NCBI GenBank assembly: GCA_018340805.1
Contig: JACMZG010001908.1
Coordinates: forward strand, 42,162,251-42,226,250
Origin: Microvelia longipes
Lineage: Eukaryota > Arthropoda > Insecta > Hemiptera > Veliidae
Length of the DNA: 64,000 nucleotides
Direction: 5' to 3'
Shown here: piece after piece, positions 33,386 through 46,289 of the stretch
How the letters are laid out: each line of letters starts with the position of its first letter
Numbering within the stretch: the first letter of the stretch is position 1
The notes under the pieces: generated by a model
The model's input: only the letters and a program-made list of their open reading frames with translations
What the model was told of the DNA's origin: nothing
Database searches by the model: none
Program-made: the position numbers and the translations under genes

Positions 33386-36284
33386 CTTAGTGAAAACCAC
33401 TCAGGAGGCCTATAAAACATCGGGAACATTCCTGACATTCTAGTTTCGGATTTTTTTTGTAAACACAATATTTTTTCTATAAACTTATGGTGTAAATAAG
33501 GAAAAGTAAAAAGTTTGAACAACTAATGTTTGAAGAAAAATGTTAAAATGTTTTATTATTAAGATAAAAATGTGGACTTAAATTCCCTCTGAATGGAACT
33601 GTCGAACTAATAACTGTCGTCCTTATAAACTGTCGGCTTAAAAACAAAGATTTTTATTTCTTTGCCTTCTAGAAAGTTATTGTAAGGTTACTTTTTTCAT
33701 CTTTTAAGTTTTTTTTCTTTTAGTTTTATTTTCAATGGGAAACAAATTTGACACCCCACTTTTCTTTAATAAATTTAATAACCACGTTCAAGAAGTGGGC
33801 GTTGCGTTTAAATAACCAGTTGGTATGAAGTGTTACAAGCCGAGAGAATTTAATGTGGAATGCGTGCTTTCTTGCTCAAAAATCCATATTCGGTCCTGTT
33901 TTTAAGTTTTATAATCTGAGCAGTACCGCTTGCACAAATCCCACTCAATTCCCTTCACAGAACTTGGATTTTGATACAAGATCTGTTAATACATAAATTT
34001 TCAGAATATAAAGTCTTTGTAAAATTCTTACTTAAATTGGCAAATTTAAAATAGGTAACGAAATAAATGTTGCGCCTGTTTAAATAAATTAATAGGCTGC
34101 TTAACAGATTAATAGGCGGTTGTAGTAAAATCTTGAAGGCTAAGATATTAAATAAATTTTATTTGCATTCAGTACAATTTTAAAGTTCAATGGCAACATG
34201 TCAATAACAAATAATCATAATTTACAATGATAATTTTACAAAAAATATGTTCAACAGTGTTTCAAAAACAATAAAAACATTGTTTAAATGTGTAATTGAT
34301 TTAAAATTAAATCTCAGTAATTATTAGCGCTAAGAAATTAAAAAAATAATAAAGCAATTGTGCCAATTTATTTAAATTTAATTAAAAAGAATTCATCGAT
34401 TGAGTAAGGGATTATCCAACAGACATTTTTTAATTTTGTTAGAAAACAGTTTCTCATTTAAAGTAGTTTACGAGTCTGGTGAGTGATTGAATAGTTTTAG
34501 TCCAAGAAAATTATTTGTAGCCGGAACTCGGACCATACGGTAAAAATTCCCCAGATGATAGCCTTCAGGTAACTTTTCTTGAGCTGTCTATTTCTTTTTA
34601 TATGACGACTTAAACTTTTTTCCGAATGGTAGTGGACGTTGCTCATAACCATTTCAGAATCTATACCAAGTTACTTTTTATAACTTTTCATGTAGTACTG
34701 AAAGGCAAGAATGTCACCAAAGGTAGAAAATCACTGAAGGCCACTAGTAAAATAATAAGAAAAAAAGTAGACTAAAAAAATACTGGACAAAGATACCATC
34801 ACATCTGGCCACCAGTTTAGATTTGTTCTGCATTATATATTATTTCATTTTAATGTTTAGCATTCAAATCAGACAAAAATGTTGAAGATTGAAACTTCAG
34901 ATCTGTTTCATCTTTTTAGAAAAGTAAGAAAAGAAGAGAAAAACGAAAACCTGGACAGTGCGTGTCTGAAATTTTAGTTTAGAGATCTTACAGGGCTTAG
35001 TACTAAGTACTCATCGGACGTGAGATGCTTGTCTACTAAGAGATTTTCTGTAAAGAGTTATCCGAGTGACTTAGCCCTATGACATTCTTGACTGGCTCTG
35101 ATAACAGTGAAAGATATTTCTGATAAATATTGAAGTTTTCAAGGATCAAATAAGGTTTAGAATAAATACATATTATTGAATCTCATAAGCTTGATTTAAG
35201 TTACATTGTACAAACATTCCGAAGAAGCGTTTTTATAATCTGTAAATTCACATATTATCAGAAATTATTCAATAAACTCAAAACGGTTCTCGAAATGCTA
35301 AGAGACTCGTTAAAGACTGACTTGTCAGTTTTTTGCATTTTTGATACAAAGTAAAAATGTTTATATTTAAGGGTTTTAGCGCATTTTCTTTGAAAAATTC
35401 TGAAAAATGAGTTACAAGTAGTGCTTGATAATTAAGTAAATTCTCAAGTTATTAAGCATAACCGGAGCCTTAAGTATGAATTTGATTGTTAAGCACGGAA
35501 ATTCGTCCGACATACTACCCACCACGAATTAATTTGTAGTTATGAACTTAATCATTTAAATAAAACAAACAAAATATCGTTCTTAACAGGATTTGAACCC
35601 AGTTAACCAGGCTTTAAGTACTTTGAATGCTATTATCTCTAGGACATTTTGATTCAACTCACAGGCCCAAAAAACATCGATAACGACTCCCCATTTGAAA
35701 TATGTTGTTTACCGGTCGTATTTTAGGTTTTCGGGTAATTGACCACCGTTTTTTTCGGTATCTTTTTAAAGAAGAAGTCCCTTGCGTATTTGTTGTTTTA
35801 TATTTTTTTGTTTATATATTTCATTTAGCCATGCATATATAGCGATTTTCCATCATGTGGCACGCTTTGGGGACACTGCCCTGGAAAATATTTGGCTATT
35901 ATTTAGCCTGAATTAAAGTTTGATCTTAATAAGATGGCATTGGAGTTTGATTTTTAAAAATATGTACATGTTACACACATTAATTTATTGTTATACACAT
36001 TCATTTATAATATCGTGAACTTTTGATTCTTGATCATTGTCAAAATACACACTACAAATTTTAAAATTTTACATAAACCTTTAATGGGATTCAAGGAGCC
36101 TTCAGCAAACCAATTGAACAACACGACCCCCCTTCCCTTTCCACATTTGTTATTTGAAGAACCTCATAAGCGTAATTTTGAGATGTAAACTCGCAAGAAA
36201 CAAATTAGAAAAAGTAATACTGAAAGTAGATGCTTTTTCTCGCGTCTCCCTCATGGTAAACACCATAAAATATTAAAGCCAATC
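33386..36284. other. AT-rich intergenic stretch
   Basis: No supported gene. 'ggtgtaaataaggaaaagta' near 33490 is another 3' end of the dispersed repeat. A copy of the CCTCATAAGCGTAATTTT motif is at 36162. Confidence 0.45.
35586..35665 (-). repeat. tRNA-like SINE fragment
   Basis: On the minus strand GGGTTCAAATCCTG gives a good B box, preceded by 'gcattcaaagtacttaaag' where an anticodon arm would be. No A box of standard form is present. Confidence 0.3.
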
Positions 36285-37699
36285 TGTAACAGTTATTTTA
36301 GCTGATAACCCTCCTTTGGCTAAATTCTATTTCTAAGAATTTAAGGAGTGTAGTTTTTTTATTTTTCTTATGAGAAGTTCTATGATTTTGTTAGCTTTAA
36401 GCGGTAGGGTAGGGTTTGGTATATCTGTTGTGTGTAAATAGTAGAGTGTTAGATAGTTGCGGTTATGAGTTGTTGGCCTAATGCTGGTACAAGTTTATTT
36501 TCTGTGAGAGAGAAGGTTATTGTGAGAGAGGTTAGCGTGTTCTGGACCATGTGATTTTGTGTGGTCAAGTTTGTGAATTTAATGATAGTTGCCTTTATTT
36601 AAGGGATTAACCGGGGCAAAGTCATTATTGGGATTGTGGAAATACTTATTCCTAGGTCTGCCCCTCTCAAAGACTAATTATTAAAAGTTAAGTGACAGAA
36701 TAAAGTCAGTGTTCAGTCGTATCTGTCAGTGATAATTTTACTGTCAAGTCTGTCAGTATTAAGTCTGATAAAAGACTTAGTCTACGGAACTCCATAATCG
36801 ACGAAGCTCAGGTCGTACTTAAAATACAGTATAGTCTGGTGTTGTCTTTTTGTAACCTCCATCCCCAAAGTCGAAGTTGTCTTTGGGTTGGTCGTTGTCT
36901 ACCTACCTACCTACTTTCACCTCATCAATTAACCTACCTACTTCATTTATATGCTTACGATCGGAGAAGATCAGTAGAGAATAGTTTTCTATATCTTAAA
37001 ATTAACCAGTTTTGTGAGCCCAATCTTTCACCGTTAGGGAGATTGAAGACAATCTCTAGGAAATTTATGTAATGGGGCCCCAAAGCTTTATTAAGTTAGG
37101 GAAAAGTGTATCAGTTTAGGGACACAGAAGGCATAATTAATTATTTTTTTTTTAGATTTCAAGGTTTTTTTTTCCATTTTCTACTTAAAGTTAGACTGTA
37201 GATCACTTATCATACCCTCAGGATTCCAGATTGGGCGAGAGTACCTTTGAGACTCTCAGATTATCCAGTGTTGATTAGGGGAATACAGATTTGCATATCA
37301 TCAAATTGTATTACTTATTTAAGAAGTCAAGATTCCTGATCTCGAGGGTTAATTCAAAGTGCTTTGGGTTTTGCTCTTAGAGAGAAAGAGTATCTTCTGT
37401 TGATTGAAAGCTTATTGGCTTACCCTGCACCCTGAATTTAGCCCTCAGGATAGCCTGGAACCTAACCCTCAATTTATATCCTTCCTTATCAACAGTGTAT
37501 GCACCTGGTCTTCCTCATTCACCAGGTATCACAAGATGGTAGGTGTACGCCCCTAGCCTACATGAATGAGGTGGCGCTTTATGTTAAAATATTTAAAGAA
37601 GCAGGTAACAACCCTAGGCACTCACGACCCCATAGACAACAACCAACTGAGCAGGGCATACTTAAATTTCTAATAGAAACCAACTTATTTGGTTATAAA
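36285..37699 (+). repeat. 5' LTR (1415 bp)
   Basis: Starts TGTAACAGTTATTTTAGCTG and ends GGTTATAAA, defined by identity with the 3' LTR. It does not end in the usual CA. The small open frames at 36839-37072 and 37499-37729 occur in both LTRs and have no retroviral-type features. Confidence 0.9.
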
Positions 37700-37704
37700 G
37701 AAAA

Positions 37705-37722
37705 TGGCGCCCAACGTGGAGC
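37705..37722 (+). promoter_or_regulatory. Primer binding site, tRNA-Lys(CTT)
   Basis: TGGCGCCCAACGTGGAGC begins five bases after the LTR. It is complementary to the 3' end of insect tRNA-Lys(CTT) at 17 of 18 positions (expected TGGCGCCCAACGTGGGGC). This is where minus-strand cDNA synthesis would start. Confidence 0.85.
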
Positions 37723-39324
37723 AAAATAAATTTAACTTGGAGTACTTAGCCTTGGGGGGTTACCTGAGCTTGGGGTTTTGTTCATGAAGGTGACAGAATG
37801 TGTTTTGTTATTATTCGACAGGATGTACATGAAAGTGATAACATATTATTTTAATATTTTATTGATATTACAACTCATATCTCTTCTTAACCTTTTAAAC
37901 TATATATAAATAAGAAACGTATACTTCAAAGTAGATATTATCACTATTTTATCACCTTTGAAAATTATTTCAAAAAAATAAAATTATTTGTTTATCACTT
38001 CCATGGACTTTACTGGGTCGAATTAGAATCACTACACACTCTTCACTTTCTCTAGGTTTTTTAATCACGTATAAAAGTATTCAGAACCCTTCTGGTGTTT
38101 ATTTAACGTTTAAAATTAAAATAACTACTGAACAATTTATTTTTTGATGAGATACCTCGCTGAACACGAGACAATATTTTGTTTAGAGGGATTCTTCTTA
38201 TTTTTCTGGTAGTAGGTGTTGGTTACGATAGAGCAACCTGGCTTTGGAGCAACATTATTTGTATACTATTTACACTTCGTCTACACTCATTTATAAGAGG
38301 ATTTAAGTCGACACTTCCAAACTTTTTTAATTTCTTCCCTTTTTATGATCAGGACTGACACTTATTTTTATTTTCGATCTTTTAGTCGCTATAGTATAGT
38401 ATTAGATTTAATTTTAGTTATAGTGGGGTTAGTTTTATAGAAGTTAGTACATATATTGGTGTATATGGTTGGGGCTATATTTTTGAGTCGAGTATATGGT
38501 GTGTATATCTTTATTTAGAATTTATTTAGTTTTTAAAATTTAGTAGTTACTGTAGGTGGTAGTATCATCAATCCCGCCATTTTATATACATTTAAAATTA
38601 ACTTTTGTCATCTCATTCTTGTAAAGTTATTAGTATATGTTATTAATCAGAGTTTTCATACTTCATTATTAAGTAGAAGTTCAACTCCAGTTGTATTATA
38701 CATAATTATATATATTTGGGGTTTATTGGATATAATTACATCAGCCATTCAGTTTTTACAATTATGTCTTTAATTTTTATATTATTATTATAAATTGAGT
38801 GTTCTCCAATTTTATTTAAAATCAGTTCTATTCAAGTTACTTTGGTTTTTTTCATGAGCAGTACTTACTGCAATTTATAATTAATACAATTAAAAAAAAG
38901 AGACATTTTATTTTTTTATAGATATATTTAGCAAGGATTTAATATTTATTAAAATTTTCCCTAAGACTTTTACAGTATTATCAGGATTTAATTCATTTTT
39001 TCCCCTTCATTTTATAGTTTATTTTATTTTACATTGACTCTTATTATTTAAAGATTTTTAATTTTTCACTGTGAATTTCAGTCATAGGTACTACCTGGGA
39101 AGGGTTTACTTTTAGATTATGATTAATTTTAAGTTAAGTGACTTTAGACTGCAAACTTTTTATAAACCAGTTTTTAATTTGAGTTTTGAGACTTTGTGTT
39201 ATTATAAATAATTTTAATTTTCCTTTTTTCTAATTGGAATATTTGATTTTCTGAACTTTGTTAGTTTTTTTGTGTGTCAGATTATTATTTTGAATTTTTA
39301 TTTCCTTTTTGTATTTTTGTGATC
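37723..39324 (+). other. Leader of the LTR element
   Basis: About 1.6 kb, AT-rich and without a long frame; unusually long for a gypsy leader. The packaging signal would lie here, but no motif can be identified. Confidence 0.6.
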
Positions 39325-41001
39325 ATGGACGTCGACCGTTTATCCCAAGACGAGATTGAATATGAACTTGAGATCCGAGGATCCGTGGGTCATGCTTCGG
39401 CGGATGCAAGGCGTCGCGCTCTTCGTACTCTACTTAGAACGGAAAGAGAAAGTGGTGTCAGTACCGTATTAGATTCACCACTGAAGAAGAGGAATCCGGC
39501 CTCGGAGCTTGAGACATTACAAGAAAAAATTCCCAAGTTGGAATCGAAGATTTTATTGTTTGAAGGGACCGATAAGGATAATGAGTGCAAAAAAATTCGG
39601 ACCATGTTCACACACATGCTCTCGCGAATTAGCAGATGTGTTATCCCTCCGGAATCTACCTCACAGGTAACAGAGAGGACGACAATAATGAATAAGTTGT
39701 TAGACATGAAGCAGAAGTTTGATGAAAAATTAGATAGAAAGAAAAAAGGAGAAAGAGAAGGAACTAGAAAAGAAAAACAATGAAGGTCTGGGCAAGGATG
39801 CAAAGCAAGAAGATGAAACGAATAATGGAGACAAAAGAGAAGAGGAAATCAAGAAAGAATTCGAACGACGATACAAGGATGAAATAGAGAAGCGTGTTAA
39901 AGAGGAAATTGAAAAACGTATTAAAGAAAATACGGGCCTGATTGACACAACTATTAGTGACAAAACTCTAGCAACTCCAGACTTGAAGAGTCAGACACTA
40001 ATATTACAGATAACCCAGGTAGTAAGGTCAATATGGGCGCCGGTACCTCTAGTGAAGGAACTAAAACAACTTCTCTATTGTCAGGGCTATCTGCGGAGGA
40101 CTTGTTGCGTTCGTTGATTCTTTCTAATAAATCATCGGCAGAAGGAACTAGAAAAGTTGTACCTACTAGTAAGTGGGGTTTATCCTTTTCTGGTGATGGA
40201 TCTGGCAAGTCTCTTCGGACTTTTCTGGAGGATATTGAGGTATACCGCCGAGCACGCAATGCTACTGACCGTGATCTTTGGAGTGGCGCCTTAGACTTTT
40301 TTAAAGGCCCTGCCCTCCAATGGTTTAAGTCAATTTATAAGGAAGTATCTTCGTGGTCAGAATTAGTATATCTCCTCAAAGAGGAGTATGAAAACGAAGA
40401 TTACATAGTAGAACTTCATGCAGAGATGCTTAGCAGAACCCAAGGGTTAGATGAAAAGTTCGGAGACTATGTGGCAGTTATGAAGACCTACTTTTCGAGA
40501 CTTAACTTATCTGAGGAGGAACAATTGAGAATCTTGCGTCGTAACGTTACGCCGTACTTCTACGAGCGCTTACAATCATTTCCAATCACCAGCGTCGTAG
40601 ACTTAATAAAAATTGGCCGTCGCGTACAGGCTGATAAGGAACATATGGAGAAATATAGGCCTCCACCAACGGCTAAGAAGACGATGCTTGAACCATCACT
40701 AGCATATACAGGCTCTTCAAGGTCGAGTAACGTTGCTGAGGTTAATATATCGCGGAATATTCCCTCAAAACCATCCTCTGGAAATAGACCAGTTAAAAAG
40801 AGAGGTTCTTCATCCAACACCAGTGCTACTTCTCGTCGTCTTATTTGTTATAAATGTGGAGTGGAAGGCCACGTCTTCCTGCGATGCCCTACACTGGGTT
40901 TTTGTCCGAATTGCGGGAATAAAGATTTTTCCAAGAAGGTGTGTTATCGTTGCCCATCTTCTAAGCCGTCCTCGGGAAACGAAGATGGAAAACGCAGCTG
41001 A
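39325..41001 (+). CDS. gag of the LTR element (frame-broken)
   Basis: The likely start is the ATG at 39325 (MDVDRLSQDEIEYELEIRG), since the upstream in-frame residues are hydrophobic leader translation. The frame stops at 39783. Coding continues in the next frame to about 39975 (a lysine/glutamate-rich coiled-coil-like stretch) and returns to the first frame to 41001. The central part has the retrotransposon gag signature (FFKGPALQWFKS, EYENEDY). The C-terminus has a CX2CX4HX4C zinc knuckle (CYKCGVEGHVFLRC, from 40846), followed by a degenerate CXXC-rich second finger. The two shifts sit in A-rich runs and compensate, consistent with indels and not regulated frameshifting. Confidence 0.85.
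40974..40980 (+). promoter_or_regulatory. Programmed -1 ribosomal frameshift site G GGA AAC
   Basis: In the gag frame the codons are GGA (40975-40977) and AAC (40978-40980) preceded by G, a canonical X XXY YYZ heptamer. Slipping back one base enters exactly the frame of the protease, which is open from here through 41369. The gag stop (TGA) is 21 nt downstream. Same heptamer type as reported for gag-pro frameshifting in some retroviruses. No pseudoknot was worked out. Confidence 0.7.
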
Positions 41002-44000
41002 GGGGACACGCCCGTTTTCCAAGAGTGTCATCTAAGTCCCAAAAGAAGGAACGAGCCTCATGGTTAGCCGTAGTGAAGGCTTTTTATGAAAATGAACGCG
41101 TAAGCGGATTACTCACTACTTCTGACGGAGACCCGCGTCCTTATCTTGAAATTTCGATTTTAGGATTCCCTCTTCTTGGATTACTTGACTCCGGAGCTTC
41201 AAAAACTCTGGTTGGACAAAGAGGATGGGAAATTTTACAATCCCTTGGATTTGCTCTTGATTCGACAGCAGATATTAAATGCACGGTTGCAGATGGTCGT
41301 CAGTGTCAGATATTAGGTTGCGTAGACGTGCCAATGGTTCTGGATGGTAAGCTTAAAGTAATATCCCTCTAGTGGTCCCGTCTATTTCATCTACCCTTAT
41401 TCTTGGACTGGATTTTTGGCGAGCTATGGAGATAATACCTGACGTCATTAATCATAAGTTTCAGTTCTCGGATAAAGTTTACCTCTCGGAAGTTTTGATC
41501 TCGGAGGATCATTTAAGTGAGAAAGAGAGAGAAGAACTTTATCAGATCACAAACGATTTTTTCGATCAAATGGGATCCGATATAGGGTGCACTGACTTGG
41601 TGGAGCATGTTATTGACACAGGCGATGCTGCACCCATCAAGCAGCGCTATTACCCTGTCTCTCCAGTGGTACAAGCTAAAATGAACGAGCAATTAGATGA
41701 GATGTTAGCTAAAGGAATTGTCGAGCCTTCCAACTCACCCTGGTCGTCCAGTGGTGATGGTTCCCAAGCCCGACGGTACGTATAGAGTATGCGTAGACTA
41801 CCGTCGCGTCAATGCAGTCACCAAAAAGGACGCATACCCTTTGCCCTATGTATCGCACATATTAGATCGCTTGAAGAACGCTCGATACATCTCATCTTTG
41901 GATATAAAGTCCGCCTACTGGCAAGTACCAGTTGCGAAAGACTCCCGCGAGAAGACGGCATTTACTGTTCCGACCCGTGGTTTATTTCAGTTTAAACGGA
42001 TGCCGTTTGGGCTGCATAATAGTCCAGCCACGTGGCAACGTTTAATAGATAAAGTTTTGGGTGCCGACGTTGAGGTGTACGTTTTCGTGTACCTCGACGA
42101 TATCGTTATATGTACTCCCGACTTCGAGACCCATATTAAAGTACTTTCCCTGATCCTCTCAAGGTTGCTAAAGGCTGGTTTGACATTAAACCGTGATAAA
42201 TGTCGTTTCTGTTGTCCGGAACTCAAGTATTTGGGCTATGTTGTTGATCGCCATGGACTCCGTGTAGACCCCGATAAGATAACAGCCATCGTCAACTACC
42301 CAGCCCCCAAAACGACTAAGCAGCTCGACGCTTCCTCGGCATGTCATCGTGGTACCGAAGATTCGTCCCTGCTTTTTCCACTATTACGACGCCTTTGACG
42401 GCCCTTCTTAAAAAGGGTCAGAAATGGATTTGGTCTGAAGAGTGTGTTCAGGCTTTCCGGGAGTTGAAGGAACACTTAATATCAGCGCCAGTTCTTACTT
42501 GCCCTGATTTTGAGCGTCCTTTTATTTTACAAACTGACGCGAGCGAGGTTGGATTAGGGGCTATACTTATGCAGGAGTTCCCTGAAGGCGAAAAAGTCAT
42601 AGCCTTTGCCAGTCGCTCATTAAATAAGTTAGAGCGTAAATACTGTGCTACGGAGCTGGAAGCCTTAGCAGTTCTTTGGGCTGTTGAAAAATTCAGGTCG
42701 TATTTAGAAGGCCAGACTTTCAGCGTCGTAACGGACCATATGGCATTAAAGTGGCTTATGAGCTTAAAGGAGCCTCGAGGGCGCTTAGCAAGATGGGTTC
42801 TTCGGCTACAACAGTACGATTTTACTATCACTCATCGAGCGGGCAAACTTAATGTTGTAGCTGATGCTCTATCCAGGGCACCAGTTAGTGCTTTAACTGT
42901 TGAGAATGCAGAAGGTGTGGAAGGTGAAGTACACGATAAGTGGTATATTGGCATGATAGAGAAAATTGAGAAATCACCCGAAAAGTATCCATTATGGTAT
43001 ACTGAACATGGAAAACTCTATGCCAACCGCTGTCGGAAGAAGGGTGCGCCTGATGAAGGTCCCAGGTGGAAACTAGTTGTGCCGAAAGAACAAAGGCAGA
43101 GAATCTTTACTATGAACCACGATGCCCCGATGGCCGGTCATCTTGGATCGTTTAAAACTAAGAGAAAAATTATGCAGTCCTATTATTGGCCGGGTATGGC
43201 TTCGGACATATCCAATTATGTAAAGCGATGTAAAGTTTGCCTTGCAACTAAAACCGAAGCAAAGAAACCGGTAGGACTGATGGGACATCAAAGGGAACCA
43301 GGTGCTCCTTGGAGAATGATCAGTGGGGACCTAATGGGACCATTTCCGAGATCATCCAATCAAAACTGTTATCTTCTCGTAATTGTTGATTGCTTCACAA
43401 AGTATGTTTTGCTTCACCCGTTGCGGAAAGCTGATGCTAAGGCAGTAGCAAAGTACGTCGAAGAACAAGTTTTTATGATGTTTGGGGTACCGCAGTATTT
43501 CATTTGCGATAATGGTCCTCAGTTTCGTGGTCGGGAATTTCAGCAGAAGCTTGCTCAGTACAAAGTGCGTATCTTATACAACCCATTGTACCATGCACAA
43601 AGCAACCCCACGGAAAGATATAACCGAACCATTAAGGCAATGATTACTGCATATATCAAGGACAATCATAAGAAATGGGACCAATATCTTCCTCAACTGG
43701 GATTCGCCTTAAGAACAGCCGTGAATGAGACCACTGGCTATTCGCCGTCTTATTTGACGTTTGGACGTACTCTCCATCCTAATGGGGACCGGTTTCCTGA
43801 AGGGGATATTGATGATGATCCGTTAGTTAATCCACCTGATCCTAGTCCTGAGGAAACTACGTCAAAAATGAAGATTATAAAGAATACTATTCAAGACGTC
43901 AAAAATAAGATGCGGAAGGCCTATGAGCGTAATGCGCGGAATTATAATCTTCGTCGCAGATATCTAGAGTTTGAAGAAGGTGATATAGTATGGAAACGAA

Positions 44001-44173
44001 GTCACGTCCTATCGGATGCTGCCAAAGATTTTTCTTCTAAATTGGCACCGAAATTTGTGAGATGCAGGATTGTGAGGAAGATCACTCCACTGGTTTACGA
44101 ATTAGAAGATACTGCGACTGGTAAATCCGTTGGTCGCTGGCACATAAGTGAAATGAAAGCCGATCCAAATTAA
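40981..44173 (+). CDS. pol of the LTR element: protease, RT, RNase H, integrase (frame-broken)
   Basis: Protease: LLDSGASKTLVG, catalytic DSGA at about 41187. RT: KQRYYPVSP, VPKPDGTYRVCVDYRRVN, LDIKSAYWQ, YLDD at 42090-42101. RNase H: TDASEVGLGAIL, with acidic residues in ATELEALAV and VVTDHMALKWL. Integrase: H2C2 zinc finger (43117-43245), catalytic D at 43328, D at 43508 and E at 43613, giving a D,D35E spacing, then a GPF/Y-type C-terminal module (KLAPKFVRCRIV); stop at 44171-44173. Frame changes occur near 41357-41371, 41745 and 42325. Each looks like a one-base indel, with no in-frame nonsense codon between them. All catalytic residues are intact. Confidence 0.9.
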
Positions 44174-44174
44174 C

Positions 44175-44285
44175 AGCTCATCGAATTTTAACATATCACC
44201 GAATTTTGACATCTCACCGAATTTTGACATTTCACCGAATTTTGACATTTCACCGAATTTTGACATCTCACCAATTTTAACAACT
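44175..44285 (+). repeat. 18-bp tandem repeat after pol
   Basis: About five to six copies of CATTTCACCGAATTTTGA with minor variants lie directly after the integrase stop, in the 3' untranslated part of the element. Confidence 0.9.
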
Positions 44286-44374
44286 CAACGATCGTGACTT
44301 ATTATACATTAAAGTTTAGGTTAAGCTTATATAGGTTCATTTCTTTTTTTTTTTTCGAAGACGGGATTTTGTTT

Positions 44375-45775
44375 TGTAACAGTTATTTTAGCTGATAACC
44401 CTCCTTTGGCTAAATTCTATTTCTAAGAATTTAAGGAGTGTGGTTTTTTTATTTTTCTTATGAGAAGTTCTATGATTTTGTTAGCTTTAAGCGGTAGGGT
44501 AGGGCTTGGTATATCTGTTGTGTGTAAATAGTAGAGTGTTAGATAGTTGCGGTTATGAGTTGTTGGCCTAATGCTGGTACAAGTTTACTTTCTGTGAGAG
44601 GAAGGTTATTGTGAGAGAGGTTAGCGTGTTCTGGACCATGTGATTTTGTGTGGTCAAGTTTTGAATTTAATATAGTTGCCTTTATTTAAGGGATTAACCG
44701 GGGCAAAGTCATTATTGGGATTGTGGAAATACTTATTCCTAGGTCTGCCCCTCTCAAAGACTAATTATTAAAAGTTAAGTGACAGAATAAAGTCAGTGTT
44801 CAGTCGTATCTGTCAGTGATAATTTTACTGTCAAGTCTGTCAGTATTAAGTCTGATAAAAGACTTAGTCTACGGAACTCCATAATCGACGAAGCTCAGGT
44901 CGTACTTAAAATACAGTATAGTCTGGTGTTGTCTTTTTGTAACCTCCATCCCCAAAGTCGAAGTTGTCTTTGGGTTGGTCGTTGTCTACCTACCTACCTA
45001 CTTTCACCTCATCAATTAACCTACCTACTTCATTTATATACGATCGGAAGATCAGTAGAGAATAGTTTTCTATATCTTAAAATTAACCAGTTTTGTGAGC
45101 CCAATCTTTCACCGGTAGGGAGATTGAAGACAATCTCTAGGAAATTTATGTAATGGGGCCCCAAAGCTTTATTAAGTTAGGGAAAAGTGTATCAGTTTAG
45201 GGACACAGAAGGCATAATTAATTATTTTTTTTTAGATTTCCAGATGTTTTTTTTTCCATTTTCTACTTAAAGTTAGACTGTAGATCACTTATCATACCCT
45301 CAGGATTCCAGATTGGGCGAGAGTACCTTTGAGACTCTCAGATTATCCGGTGTTGATTAGGAATACAGATTTGCATATCATCAAATTGTATTACTTATTA
45401 AGAGTCAAGATTCCTGATCTCGAGGGTTAATTCAAAGTGCTTTGGGTTTTGCTCTTAGAGAGAAAGAGTATCTTCTGTGATTGAAAGCTTATTGGCTTAC
45501 CCTGCACCCTGAATTTAGCCCTCAGGATAGCCTGGAACCTAACCCTCAATTATATCCTTCCTTATCAACAGTGTATGCACCTGGTCTTCCTCATTCACCA
45601 GGTATCACAAGATGGTAGGTGTACGCCCCTAGCCTACATGAATGAGGTGGCGCTTTATGTTAAAATATTTAAAGAAGCAGGTAACAACCCTAGGCACTCA
45701 CGACCCCATAGACAACAACCAACTAAGCAGGGCATACTTAAATTTCTAATAGAAACCAACTTATTTGGTTATAAA
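44375..45775 (+). repeat. 3' LTR (1401 bp)
   Basis: Collinear with the 5' LTR. By eye there are about six substitutions but about a dozen short indels, nearly all making this copy shorter. The sequence immediately upstream (GAAGACGGGATTTTGTT) is not a clean polypurine tract. The small frames repeat those of the 5' LTR. Confidence 0.9.
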
Positions 45776-46289
45776 TCGGAAATTTTGAAAACTAATTGCA
45801 GAGTTTGAATGAAAGTATAGTTAAGGAATTCTTGGTTTTAGAGTAGACCTTAGACACAAACCCTTCAAACCCTAAAGTGTTTACCATTTCTTATTGGCAG
45901 ATTAAAAAGAGGGTCAAGCTAATTTCCTCGTCTCTCATAGCTTGTACAGCCCATCAATAAAATGATAATTAGCCCATCAATAAATGGTAATTTCACTAAG
46001 GGAAAGAGATCTTACAGCCACAATTCTTAAACCCAACTCAAACAATACAATATTACGCAACAAAAACAATTTTAAATTGGAACAATAACTAAAACAATAC
46101 GCCTATGTCAGACGTGTTCCTTTTATTACAGATTAAAATAAATCTATCAAATAAGATAAACAAATAAATAAAAGAATAGACAAAGTAAACGAAACATAAT
46201 TTGATTAAATGAGACAACTCAAAAATTCTTAACCCACTTCTGTAAAATATTTAAATACAATACCACAGCATAACAAAGACCAAAATTCT
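45776..46289. other. Stretch after the 3' LTR
   Basis: No gene. A near-duplicate of about 22 bp, 'agcccatcaataaa-tg-taat', occurs at about 45950-45992. It may be the tail of a second LTR element (see the adjoining PPT-like site). Confidence 0.4.

Larger units (their letters stand above)
36285..45775 (+). mobile_element. Ty3/gypsy LTR retrotransposon, nearly full length, about 9.5 kb
   Basis: Order: 5' LTR, tRNA-Lys primer site, leader of about 1.6 kb, gag with zinc knuckle, -1 frameshift site, protease, reverse transcriptase (YLDD), RNase H, integrase (H2C2, D,D35E), 18-bp tandem units, 3' LTR. The RT-before-integrase order and integrase C-terminus place it in Ty3/gypsy. There is no chromodomain and no env frame. 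The 1.4-kb LTRs and Lys primer are reminiscent of Osvaldo/Ulysses-type elements (inference). All coding frames are broken by single-base shifts, so this copy as read is not autonomous. No target-site duplication is visible at 36281-36284 against 45776-45779. Confidence 0.93.

Noticed and set aside
36839..37072. 77-codon frame in the LTR, repeated at 44926-45153
   Set aside because: It is present only because the LTR is duplicated; low-complexity CTAC repeats lie inside and there is no known accessory protein.
39390..39803. 137-codon minus frame and other minus frames under gag and pol
   Set aside because: These are mirror-image shadows of the clearly coding plus-strand gag and pol.
41357..41372. 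Second programmed frameshift between protease and RT
   Set aside because: The shift direction would fit -1, but no X XXY YYZ heptamer is present; a one-base indel explains it better.
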